Assembly (NCBI GenBank): GCA_965267185.1
Contig: OZ253937.1
Coordinates: 1,612,001 to 1,676,000, forward strand
DNA length: 64,000 nt
DNA from: G965267185 sp965267185
Lineage (GTDB): Bacteria; Pseudomonadota; Alphaproteobacteria; UBA6615
Direction: 5' to 3'
The translations under genes were made by a program, and so were the position numbers. Of the stretch, positions 17,651 through 26,225 are shown piece by piece. The notes beneath the pieces are model-generated. The model made no database searches. It was not told the DNA's origin and worked only from the letters and a program-made list of their open reading frames with translations. Position 1 is the first letter of the stretch. Each line of letters begins with the position of its first letter.

Positions 17651-18571
17651 TCAGGCGGGGCGGCGGGCGATAAGACGCAGGCGGTTGCCCGCGTGCCGCG
17701 CCACCGCGGAGGGTCGGTAATACCCCTCGTCGGCCCGAGTGCCGTCATCGATTTCCAACAGAGGAAAGCCACCTACGGCAAATAACTCCATCAGCGATTC
17801 CCGGCTCGCAATCGGATAACGAACGAAGCTCTGCGTGTGGGACTCGGCGGTCTGCGACAATTCCTCCAAGGAGGCGGGCAAAGGAGCAGCGAAAGCCTCC
17901 GCGGCGGCGCGTATCCGCTCACGGAAGCTTCGCGCCTCCTCTTGATCAAAACGCATAGGGGTCTGTTCGTCCAGGCCGGGAAACAGCCGACATGTGGTGA
18001 TCACGGTGCCGCCCGGCACGAGCATGTCATGCCACGACCGTATTAACCGGCGCTTATCGGCGGGCGAGAACCAACCCAAGAACGTATGAGTACATACGAT
18101 ATCGACTGGCCGCTCCGGCCTATAGGACAGGACATCGGCTTCCGTCGACTGAATCGTGGCGCCAGTCCGTTCAGCGAACCAGCGATTGAGCATGATTGGC
18201 GTGGCGCAGCGATCGACAACGATAACTTCGGGTTCCACCGCCTCAAGCTCGAAAGCTTTCAACACATGCATCAGCATAGCGTAGTCAGCGGTTCCGGAGA
18301 CGAGCACGCGCCGAGCGCCCTCCTCCTTAACCAGGCGACGAAACGCGTCGAGCAAAAATCCGGTGTCCGTTCGAATGCTCTGTGAGACACCAAACAGCGG
18401 CAGATACTGCCATAAGCGGTGATAGTCAGCACATGGCCGCCGTCCATCATCGTCGTGATAACAAAGTTTCGGCGCCTGCTCCCACGCAAGGGGGGCACTC
18501 AGCATCGCTGCCTCGGCTAACTCTGCATGGAGGGAGGCGCTCAACCGAGCTTCATCCGCAGTGATCGACAT
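17651..18571 (-). CDS. SAM-dependent methyltransferase, class I
   Basis: About 306 residues. The central part shows a class I Rossmann methyltransferase: RRVLVSGTADYAMLMHVLKAFE as a degenerate motif I, EVIVVDRCATPIMLNRWFAE as the acidic second strand with Asp holding the SAM ribose, a EADVLSYRPE strand, then DIVCTHTFLGWFS and MLVPGGTVITTCRLFPG as motifs IV-VI. The first 95 residues form an extra helical N-terminal cap. The ATG at 18571 is preferred to GTG 18580 because AGGGGGTGAG sits upstream of it. It lies between tctB and the ATP-grasp gene with gaps of 12 and 3 bp. The methyl acceptor is unknown. Confidence 0.75.
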   Translation of the reverse strand: MSITADEARLSASLHAELAEAAMLSAPLAWEQAPKLCYHDDDGRRPCADYHRLWQYLPLFGVSQSIRTDTGFLLDAFRRLVKEEGARRVLVSGTADYAMLMHVLKAFELEAVEPEVIVVDRCATPIMLNRWFAERTGATIQSTEADVLSYRPERPVDIVCTHTFLGWFSPADKRRLIRSWHDMLVPGGTVITTCRLFPGLDEQTPMRFDQEEARSFRERIRAAAEAFAAPLPASLEELSQTAESHTQSFVRYPIASRESLMELFAVGGFPLLEIDDGTRADEGYYRPSAVARHAGNRLRLIARRPA

Positions 18572-18583
18572 CCGGCTCACCCC

Positions 18584-19093
18584 CTACCAAAACACAGAAG
18601 GAACGACGCCCGGCCACAAGATCAAACCCATTATCTGATCGAAGACACCGTAGATCACGGCGGTGAAGCCCGCTGCCACACCCACCGCCAGGCCGAGAGT
18701 ATCCTTCTGATTCTGCCATAGAAAACCGAAGATAATCGCTGGGAACGCGATCAGAACGCCAGACAACACTGTCAGCGCGACAAGTGCAGCGAACCAACCC
18801 ATTAATACGAAAGCAACGCCCATCTCGCGCCCTTGCTCTGCGGGCGGAACGCGCGATAACGGACCGGTCCCCTCTCTCGATGTGGCGGCAAACCGGCGTA
18901 TCTCGGCAGTAAGTTGCACCAACGCCATGATCAGTGCGGGCACACCGACAATAAGCGGCGCAAAACGCGCGGCGGGTTGAAGTTGAACGGCCTCAACGAC
19001 CATAAGCGCGAAAATTGCGGCCATAACGGCGCCGACGACCACACCACCTCCATCGTTGCGCGTTGGCTCGCTAACTTTAGACTCATCGGCCAT
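18584..19093 (-). CDS. tctB: Tripartite tricarboxylate transporter small membrane subunit TctB
   Basis: The 169-residue protein has four hydrophobic helices (about 20-38, 45-62, 95-128 as two, 135-160) and ends in the PGVVPSVFW tail, matching the TctB family of four-helix small subunits. It partners TctA and a periplasmic TctC in secondary, proton- or sodium-driven uptake of di- and tricarboxylates. Start at ATG 19093 overlaps the tctA stop codon by 11 bp (ATGGCCGATGA), supporting it over an upstream in-frame codon. Confidence 0.85.
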   Translation of the reverse strand: MADESKVSEPTRNDGGGVVVGAVMAAIFALMVVEAVQLQPAARFAPLIVGVPALIMALVQLTAEIRRFAATSREGTGPLSRVPPAEQGREMGVAFVLMGWFAALVALTVLSGVLIAFPAIIFGFLWQNQKDTLGLAVGVAAGFTAVIYGVFDQIMGLILWPGVVPSVFW

Positions 19094-20585
19094 GGAGCGC
19101 CCCGCGAAATTTCGATCGGCGCCAGAAATAGAAGCCAACACTAGCAATAATCAACGAAAGGAGAATCAGCGCACCAGGCCGCATGAAAAAATTAAGCCCC
19201 CAAATTGCCATCGCCTTGTTGAGCGACTCTTCAGCGATCGCACCCAGAACAATGCCGATGACAAAAGGCGGGCGCGGCCAGTCGTAACGCTTCAAACCAT
19301 AGCCGAGCGCACCAAACACGGTCAGGATGATCAGGTGATGCCAGCCGCCACTACTCAGCAAGCTACCGAGAACGGCGAGGCAGAAAACAATAGGAATCAG
19401 AAGTCCGCCGCGCAGGTAGGCCACCAAGCTCAACTGTTGCGCAAACAGCAGAAAGACGACAACGGCGAGAATGTTGGACAGAACCAGCGCCCAGACCAGC
19501 ATCCAAACAAGGTCTAACTGGTCTATTAGAACGGCTGGGCCCGGTTGGATACCGAGCATAACGAAGGCCCCCAGCAAGAGCGCCATACCGCTGCTGCCGG
19601 GAACACCGAAGAACAAGGTTGGCAGCAGCGAACCTCCTTCTTTTGAGTTGTTAGCCGTCTCCGGAGCGATCACGCCCTCGACCGTACCTTTGCCAAACCG
19701 ATCCGGCGTCTTCGAGGACTGCATCGCATGGCCGTAACAAATCCAGGAGGCGGCATCGCCGCCAAGGCCAGGCATGGTGCCGATCAGTGCCCCAATCACC
19801 GATGTGCGCAGTGTCAGCCAGCGATATGTGACAACATCACCCATGCCGGTCAAAACTTGCCGAAGACGATAGCCTGCCGCTGCGGCACGTTCCCCAGCGA
19901 TAGAGCCCCCTTTTATGCCGAGTGCGATCATCTCCGGGATGGCGAACATCGCGAGAACCGCGGTCACCAAATCGACCCCGTCCCAAAGCGTAAGCAGTCC
20001 AAGCGTGAAGCGGGGTTCACCGGTATGCGGATTGAGGCCGACCATCGCCATCATCAACCCGAAACAACCGACGATTAGCCCCTTGAGTAAATTGTCGCCA
20101 CTCAGTCCGGCTATGAAAGTGATACCGAGGACGGCCAATAGGAAGAATTCTGCTGGACTAAACGCCAACACAACCGGCCGTAAGACCGGCAACATCAAGG
20201 CCAAAAATACGGCGCCAATAACACCGCCTATAGCCGAAGCCGAAAGGCTCGCGCCTAACGCACGTCCCGCCTCCCCGTTGCGGGCCATTGGGTAGCCATC
20301 GACGATGGTTGCCGCGTCGGGGCCTGTGCCGGGAATGCCCAACAATATAGAAGGGATCGAACCACCGGTATGCACGACCGCATGCATCGCCAACAGAAAT
20401 ACTGCGCCCGCCACCATGTCCATGCCGAACACGAACGGGATTAACAGCACGATACCCAACTTGCCGCCTAGACCTGGCACGACACCGAAGAACATCCCGA
20501 TCGGCACGGCCAATAGGATGAGCCCCATGAGCAGGGGATCTCCAACCAGAGCAAGCAATGTGGCGGCAGCGATATCTAGATTCAT
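19083..20585 (-). CDS. tctA: Tripartite tricarboxylate transporter large membrane subunit TctA
   Basis: A 500-residue protein with about 12 membrane helices and the two TctA signature blocks: GVVPGLGGKLGIVLLIPFVFGMD and TMPGLGGDAASWICYGHAMQSSK, both containing the conserved G-x-x-P-G-L-G-G loop of the substrate channel. GKGTVEGVIAPETANNSKEGGSLLPTLFFGVPGSSGMALLLGA is another hallmark. It is the transporter core of the TctCAB system. It lies 31 bp downstream of tctC and overlaps tctB. Confidence 0.95.
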   Translation of the reverse strand: MNLDIAAATLLALVGDPLLMGLILLAVPIGMFFGVVPGLGGKLGIVLLIPFVFGMDMVAGAVFLLAMHAVVHTGGSIPSILLGIPGTGPDAATIVDGYPMARNGEAGRALGASLSASAIGGVIGAVFLALMLPVLRPVVLAFSPAEFFLLAVLGITFIAGLSGDNLLKGLIVGCFGLMMAMVGLNPHTGEPRFTLGLLTLWDGVDLVTAVLAMFAIPEMIALGIKGGSIAGERAAAAGYRLRQVLTGMGDVVTYRWLTLRTSVIGALIGTMPGLGGDAASWICYGHAMQSSKTPDRFGKGTVEGVIAPETANNSKEGGSLLPTLFFGVPGSSGMALLLGAFVMLGIQPGPAVLIDQLDLVWMLVWALVLSNILAVVVFLLFAQQLSLVAYLRGGLLIPIVFCLAVLGSLLSSGGWHHLIILTVFGALGYGLKRYDWPRPPFVIGIVLGAIAEESLNKAMAIWGLNFFMRPGALILLSLIIASVGFYFWRRSKFRGALHGR

Positions 20586-20616
20586 TGGGTATTGCCCTAT
20601 CGCACACCAGACAGGA

Positions 20617-21657
20617 TCAGCGTCCGGTTCCTTTAGACAGCACGCGCATTAGCTCGACAACTTCCGGCGGCTGGTTGAGAGCTGCGGCAACACGTTGCGC
20701 GACGACATCCCCCTGGAGTGGATCAATCGGAATTCGCAGCTTGGCGGCTCTTGCCAACAGGTCGGGATCGGCCAGCGCCGCTGCGTAGGCTTGCCGCAGC
20801 GCTTCCAGCCGCGCTGCGGGAACGCCACCGGGCGCCGCGGTCAAACGTCCCATTTCCGCGAGCGTTTCCATTACCGCAATGATGCTTTGGCCGGTCGGGC
20901 CACCCACCAGATTGGATGCCGCCGGCACGTCGCCACCCAGCGTTTCGCCGCTCCCAATTCGCAGTAGGATGCGTCCGTGACCGTTGTCGATGAAGGGCCT
21001 GAGCGAAGAATACGAACCGACTTTACCGTGGACCTCGCCACGCAACATCGCCAATTCTTCCTCTTGACCCGAGTAACCAGTGACGATTTTGACGTCAAGG
21101 TTCAAAGACCTCGAAAGAAAAGCGGTTTCGGTAAAGGCGGCGGAGCCAACACCATCTGACGCAAACAGCGCTGGCGTTGTCCGGTTACGTAAGTCATCGA
21201 GGCTGGTGATACCACTTTGGCCGCTGACAATTAGTACACGGGCGCCACTGGCAGCCTTGCCGATCCAATCGAGATCGCGCAAATCGACCCGCATACCCGG
21301 CCGCTCGAGCAACTGGGCATAGATGAGGCCGGTGTTGAATGTCCCTATAGTCAGGCCGTCGGCTGGCGCGACCGACAACTGGTTGAGACCGACAATGTGA
21401 CCGGCACCAGGTACATTTTGTACCCGTACTTCAGCGCCGGGGAGATGCTTCTCCAGAAATTCTGCGATCAGTCGACCATAAGTATCGTAACCACCGCCCG
21501 GCTTGGAGGCAACGATGTAGGTGATGGTCTTTCCATCAAAAAAAGCCTTATCGGCGCTAGCGTCCCGCTGGGCCGATAAGGGCACAGCAAAGGCGCAGAG
21601 GCAGACCAACATGGTCAAAGCCGTCACGACGCGACGACCGAATGCTCGCTGAGACAT
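20617..21657 (-). CDS. tctC: Tripartite tricarboxylate transporter substrate-binding protein TctC (Bug family)
   Basis: The 346-residue protein starts with a Sec signal peptide (MSQRAFGRRVVTALTMLVC... cleaving after LSAQRDASA region) and continues as a Bug-type two-lobe binding protein. Family landmarks are ITYIVASKPGGGYDTYGRLIAEFL, PGAGHIVGLNQLSVAPADGLTIGTFN and the C-terminal LRIPIDPLQGD. It captures an organic acid in the periplasm and delivers it to TctAB. The start at 21657 is set by AAGGAG seven bases before the ATG. The gene leads the operon. Confidence 0.92.
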   Translation of the reverse strand: MSQRAFGRRVVTALTMLVCLCAFAVPLSAQRDASADKAFFDGKTITYIVASKPGGGYDTYGRLIAEFLEKHLPGAEVRVQNVPGAGHIVGLNQLSVAPADGLTIGTFNTGLIYAQLLERPGMRVDLRDLDWIGKAASGARVLIVSGQSGITSLDDLRNRTTPALFASDGVGSAAFTETAFLSRSLNLDVKIVTGYSGQEEELAMLRGEVHGKVGSYSSLRPFIDNGHGRILLRIGSGETLGGDVPAASNLVGGPTGQSIIAVMETLAEMGRLTAAPGGVPAARLEALRQAYAAALADPDLLARAAKLRIPIDPLQGDVVAQRVAAALNQPPEVVELMRVLSKGTGR

Positions 21658-22115
21658 AATTGCTCCTTTTTTCAAGGACTTTGCGCGCGTACATCAGACG
21701 CAGGTAACAACCGCGTAACCTATTTCACAGGCGTTATGTATTGATTAACCCTAGCCGATGCCCCCATCGCAAGGTCGCCATCACCAACCAACCGGCTACC
21801 GCATATGTTCGCTCAGTCGATACTTCCCACCACCTACGAGTCGGCGCGAGTGAGGCTGGATAATCGACATTCGCTCGGATTACCGATAGCGTTGTACCGA
21901 ATTCCCAGCAATGGAGCAGCCTATGGTGAGTAAGGCCGAGAAATCGGTACCGCAAACGGCTCTATCTACGCGTATCGCGCGCCGACTCCGTTCCGTCTTC
22001 ATACGCGATGCCGTGGCGAGCCCCAAAACAACCCCTGCCCGGCCACCGGCTGCGTTCTGTACACACATCGCGAAAACGATGGAGTGGCGTATCTCCGGCG
22101 GCTCCTGACAGCCGA
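21658..22115. other. 458-bp intergenic region
   Basis: This gap separates the tctC start from the putA stop, both on the minus strand, so it must hold the tctC promoter and any putA terminator. I see no stable hairpin with a T-run and no tRNA. A 65-codon open frame at 21911-22108 (+) has no ribosome site and no recognisable sequence, so I do not call it. The AT-rich stretch near 21718-21750 is the best place for the tctC promoter. Confidence 0.4.
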
Positions 22116-25100
22116 TCAGTCTTCCAACGTTACCAGGGTGGTGTTGCCGCCCGCTGCTGTGGTGTTGACCGACAAGGTACGCTCGACCGCGAAGCGATGG
22201 AGGTAGTGTGGCCCGCCCGCCTTGGGGCCCGTGCCCGATAGTCCCTCACCACCGAACGGCTGCACGCCGACAACCGCACCGATCATGCTGCGGTTCACAT
22301 AGGCATTGCCCGCACGCACCCGCTCCGCGATATAGCGCTGGGTCGCCTCGATACGGCTGTGGATTCCCAATGTCAGACCGTAACCGGTACGGTTCACCGC
22401 CTCGATGACCTTATCGAGATGCCCTGCCTCGTAGCGGATGACATGAACGATCGGCCCGAACACTTCGCGTTCCAGAAGGTCGAGAGAGTCGATTTGGTAG
22501 GCCTTGGGGGCCAAGAAAGATCCGTGCTCGCAGGCCGCAGGTAGTGGCAGATCGATCAGGGTTTCCGCCGTGCTCGCCATCTTCTCAGCATGGGCTGAAA
22601 GCGTGGCTAGTGCGTCCCGGTCGATAATCGGCCCGACATCGGTCGCCAGCGCCATGGGATCGCCGAGCGTCAATTCCGCGCTGGCGCCACGCAGCATTTC
22701 GAGGATTCGATCAGCAACATCGTCTTGCACGAACATCACTCGCAGCGCCGAGCAGCGCTGGCCGGCCGAGCGAAAGCCGCTGGTAATCGCATCGTCGATC
22801 ACCTGTTCGGGCAGCGCCGTCGCGTCCACGATCATGGCGTTCTGACCGCCGGTCTCGGCGATGAAAGGCACAATCGGTCCGTCATGGGCCGCCAGCGCCC
22901 GGTTGATCCGCCGGGCCGTTTCGGTCGAGCCGGTGAAGGCAACGCCAGCCGTGCGCGGATCGTCAACCAGCGCTTGTCCCACCACCGCACCGCTGCCGGG
23001 CAACAGGTTCACCGCACCCGGCGGAACGCCCGCCTCGTGCAGCAGACTCACTGCATGGAACGCGATCAACGGCGTTTGGTCGGCCGGCTTGGCGATGACC
23101 GCGTTGCCTGCCGCCAGCGCCGCCGTGACCTGCCCGGTAAAAATCGCCAGCGGAAAGTTCCACGGGCTGATACACGCGAAGACCCCGCGGCCATGGAGCG
23201 ATACGTCGTTGGTCTCTCCCGTCGGCCCATTGAGGCGGTTCGGTTCGGCGAAATCTTTGCGGGCCCGCAACGCGTAGTAGCGGCAAAAGTCGACGGCTTC
23301 GCGTACTTCGGCCACCGCATCGTCGATCGTCTTGCCCGCTTCGCGTACCGCCAGGGCCATCAGTTCGGGCCGGTGGCTCTCCATCAGGTCAGCCGCGCGG
23401 TCCAAACATGCGGCGCGGTCGTCCGCCGCCCACCGCGACCAATCATCGAACGCCTCGGCGGCGGCGGCGAAGGCACGATCGACGTCCTTGGGCGTCGCTT
23501 CGCTGACATGACCGACGACGCGACGATTATCGGACGGATCGGCAAGTGCGCGTCGCGATTCATCATTGCCCCCTGAGGGCTCGCCGGCGATCAACGGCCC
23601 CGCGCGCCACTCCTGGTCGGCGGCGGATTTTATGTCAGCCACCAGGGGCTCGACGCTCAGCGGGTCCGTAAGGTCGATGCCAGCAGAATTTTGCCGACGG
23701 GGCGCATACAAGTCGGCCGGCAGCGGAATACGAGGATGTGGAATACCGCTTAGTTTTTTCGTCGTGAGAACAGGATCGGCGATGATGTCGTCGAGCGGAG
23801 CATCGTCGTCGCCGAGCCGGTTGACGAAAGAGGTGTTGGCGCCGTTCTCCAGCAAGCGGCGCACAAGATAGGGCAGCAGGTCTTCGTGGCTGCCGACCGG
23901 CGCATAGATGCGGCAGGCTACCCGGGGATCGGCCTCGGCGCCGACCAGCTGATGATAGAGCGGTTCACCCATGCCATGCAGCCGCTGAAACTCAAAACCC
24001 TCCGGCTTACCGGCGAGGTGCAACACCGCAGCCACCGTGTGGGCGTTGTGAGTGGCGAACATGGGGTAGACCGCGTCGCGGCGGGCGATCAGGCGCGCGG
24101 CGCAGGCCAAATAGGAAACGTCGGTCGAACTTTTGCGGGTAAACACCGGATAGCCGGACAGACCGTCTTCCTGCGCCCATTTAATCTCGCTGTCCCAATA
24201 CGCACCCTTGACCAGCCGGATCGCGAGCGGCCGGCCGGCCCGCTGCGCCAGCGCAACCAGCCAATCGACCACGTGCACGGCGCGTTTTTGATAGGCCTGC
24301 ACCGCCAATCCAAAGCCAGCCCAGCCCTCGAGCGATGGGTCTTGGTAAACCGCAGCGATAATATCGAGCGACGTATCGAGCCGGCCGGCCTCCTCGGCAT
24401 CGACGGTGAGCCCGATGTCGTGGTGGCGGCACGCCTGCGACAGTGAGCGCAACCGCTGGGTAAGCGCCGGTACAGCTGCACTGGCATGGGCAAATTCGTA
24501 GCGCGGATAAAGCGCCGAAAGTTTGACCGAAATACCCGGCGCGTCATAAACGCCGCGGCCCGCGGCCACCGCGCCGATTTCCTCGATGGCGGCCATATAG
24601 CTTTGAAAGTAACGGTCGGCATCCGCGGCGGTTCGCGCTGCCTCTCCCAGCATATCGAACGAGTGCCGGTAGCCTTCGGTCTCATCGTCAGCGGCGCGCT
24701 TCAGCGCTTCATCGATGGTCCGGCCGATAACGAACTGTCCCCCCATCATCCGCATAGAGCGCCGCACCGCCTGACGGATCACCGGCTCGCCGACACGAGC
24801 AACGAGTTGCCCGAGGCTCGGTAGCCCTTCGGCAGCGTCGGTGAAGCTGTCCTGCACCACCCGGCCCGACAGCATCAGCGCCCATGTCGACGCATTGACG
24901 AACCAGCTCTCGCTGTTCCCCAGATGCGCTTCCCACTCCGCACCGCCGAGCTTATCGGCGATCAACCGGTCGGCCGTGTCGGCATCGGGAACCCGCAGCA
25001 ACGCCTCGGCAAGGCACATCAGCGCGACGCCTTCCGGCGTTGTGAGTTCGTATTCCTGGAGGAAATCGTCGAGGCCACCGTAGCGCCGGCGGGCCGCGCG

Positions 25101-25250
25101 CATACGCTCAACAAGCACTCTTGCCTGCGCACCGATAGCGTCGCGGCCGCTGTCATCGATGGGGACTTGCGACATCAGCGTCCGGACAGCGGTTGTCTCG
25201 TCGCTACGCAGCGCCTCGCGGACAGCAAGCCTCAACGGATCATCAGCCAT
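22116..25250 (-). CDS. putA: Bifunctional proline dehydrogenase / L-glutamate gamma-semialdehyde dehydrogenase PutA
   Basis: At 1044 residues this is a short (type A) PutA. The proline dehydrogenase (FAD, TIM-barrel) domain covers about 100-470 with DAEEAGRLDTSLDII, LVKGAYWDSEIKWAQEDGL and ATHNAHTVAAVL. The aldehyde dehydrogenase domain covers about 540-1010, with FIAETGGQNAMIVD (general-base Glu) and SAGQRCSALRVMF (catalytic Cys). Together they oxidise proline to glutamate with channelled intermediate. The ribbon-helix-helix DNA-binding domain of E. coli PutA is absent, so it cannot repress its own gene. The stop is followed by a 458-bp gap; an SDR gene lies 22 bp upstream in the same direction. 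Confidence 0.96.
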   Translation of the reverse strand: MADDPLRLAVREALRSDETTAVRTLMSQVPIDDSGRDAIGAQARVLVERMRAARRRYGGLDDFLQEYELTTPEGVALMCLAEALLRVPDADTADRLIADKLGGAEWEAHLGNSESWFVNASTWALMLSGRVVQDSFTDAAEGLPSLGQLVARVGEPVIRQAVRRSMRMMGGQFVIGRTIDEALKRAADDETEGYRHSFDMLGEAARTAADADRYFQSYMAAIEEIGAVAAGRGVYDAPGISVKLSALYPRYEFAHASAAVPALTQRLRSLSQACRHHDIGLTVDAEEAGRLDTSLDIIAAVYQDPSLEGWAGFGLAVQAYQKRAVHVVDWLVALAQRAGRPLAIRLVKGAYWDSEIKWAQEDGLSGYPVFTRKSSTDVSYLACAARLIARRDAVYPMFATHNAHTVAAVLHLAGKPEGFEFQRLHGMGEPLYHQLVGAEADPRVACRIYAPVGSHEDLLPYLVRRLLENGANTSFVNRLGDDDAPLDDIIADPVLTTKKLSGIPHPRIPLPADLYAPRRQNSAGIDLTDPLSVEPLVADIKSAADQEWRAGPLIAGEPSGGNDESRRALADPSDNRRVVGHVSEATPKDVDRAFAAAAEAFDDWSRWAADDRAACLDRAADLMESHRPELMALAVREAGKTIDDAVAEVREAVDFCRYYALRARKDFAEPNRLNGPTGETNDVSLHGRGVFACISPWNFPLAIFTGQVTAALAAGNAVIAKPADQTPLIAFHAVSLLHEAGVPPGAVNLLPGSGAVVGQALVDDPRTAGVAFTGSTETARRINRALAAHDGPIVPFIAETGGQNAMIVDATALPEQVIDDAITSGFRSAGQRCSALRVMFVQDDVADRILEMLRGASAELTLGDPMALATDVGPIIDRDALATLSAHAEKMASTAETLIDLPLPAACEHGSFLAPKAYQIDSLDLLEREVFGPIVHVIRYEAGHLDKVIEAVNRTGYGLTLGIHSRIEATQRYIAERVRAGNAYVNRSMIGAVVGVQPFGGEGLSGTGPKAGGPHYLHRFAVERTLSVNTTAAGGNTTLVTLED

Positions 25251-25272
25251 CGGCCATCCTATCCTTCAAACG

Positions 25273-26064
25273 CTACAACGCCGGCGAGCGGCCGCCGTCG
25301 ACGTTGATCCCGCAGCCTGTCACATAGGAGCCGGCGTCCGACACCAGAAAACAGGCCATATTGGCGAATTCTTCCGCCTCGCCGATGCGGCCGATCGGCA
25401 GTTTCTCCTCCATCGGCGCGATATAGTCTTCGAAGGATTTCTCCGGCGCGGTCGCCTGGTGCCGGCGTTCGTGCTGACCGGAACGGATCAAACCCACCAG
25501 AAGCGCGTTGACCAGGATATTGTTCGGCGCCCCTTCGGCGGACAGAACTTTGGTGAGGGCCATGCCGGCAGCGCGCGAAACCGAAGTCGGCGCGCTATTC
25601 GCACCCGGCGTCTTAGCACTGACAGCTAAGACATTGATTATCCGCCCCCACTTGCGCTCGGCCATCCCCGGCATGGCGAGCCTTGCCAGCCGGATGGCGG
25701 CAAACAGCTTGAGGTCGAGGTCGGCCTGCCACGCCTCGTCGGTAATATCCAAGAACGGCCCGAACGCCGTCGCACCGGCGTTGTTGACCAAGATATCGAC
25801 CGCACCAAGCGAATCCGCCACGGAGTCCCACGCCGTTTGAATTTGGCCCGGGTCAGTAACGTCACAGCTCACCGTCTCGACGCGCACCTGGGTTCCCGAC
25901 ACCAATTCGGCGATCTCCCGTTGCGCGTCTTCCAGTTTGCCAGGATCGCGCGCGAGGAGCGCCACATTGGCCCCGGACTCGGCGAACTTACGGCCCATTG
26001 CCCGGCCCAGCCCTTCGCTGCCGCCGGTGATCAACGCCGTTCTGCCATCGAGACGAATATCCAT
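25273..26064 (-). CDS. SDR-family protein with an altered catalytic triad
   Basis: A 263-residue classical SDR by fold: TGGSEGLG at 13-20 binds the dinucleotide, NNAG at 94-97 is intact, and GCGINVDGG closes the fold. At the active site the expected Y-x-x-x-K reads T160-S-V-S-R164, and the catalytic Ser position is Ala147 (NVLAVS instead of NISS). All three catalytic residues are therefore changed. The start at 26064 follows AGGGGGA. It lies 22 bp upstream of putA in the same direction. Either it uses a different chemistry or it is a non-catalytic binding protein. Confidence 0.8.
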   Translation of the reverse strand: MDIRLDGRTALITGGSEGLGRAMGRKFAESGANVALLARDPGKLEDAQREIAELVSGTQVRVETVSCDVTDPGQIQTAWDSVADSLGAVDILVNNAGATAFGPFLDITDEAWQADLDLKLFAAIRLARLAMPGMAERKWGRIINVLAVSAKTPGANSAPTSVSRAAGMALTKVLSAEGAPNNILVNALLVGLIRSGQHERRHQATAPEKSFEDYIAPMEEKLPIGRIGEAEEFANMACFLVSDAGSYVTGCGINVDGGRSPAL

Positions 26065-26225
26065 CACTATCCCCCTATCGTATCGCGCGAGTCGCCCCGG
26101 CGAGATTACCATGGATCCAATATTTCTCTTGATATGGGCTCATCCGGGCCTTTGACATCCGCGCGCTGGTGCGGACAATGGTCGACCGGCACCAGACATC
26201 CGATCATAGGCAAGGACGCCCGAAA

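Noticed and set aside
21911..22108. 65-codon frame in the tctC-putA gap
   Set aside because: No ribosome site, no family match and basic low-complexity translation.
22725..23576. 283-codon open frame antisense to putA
   Set aside because: It lies wholly within the aldehyde dehydrogenase domain of putA on the other strand and its translation is Arg-rich without motifs.
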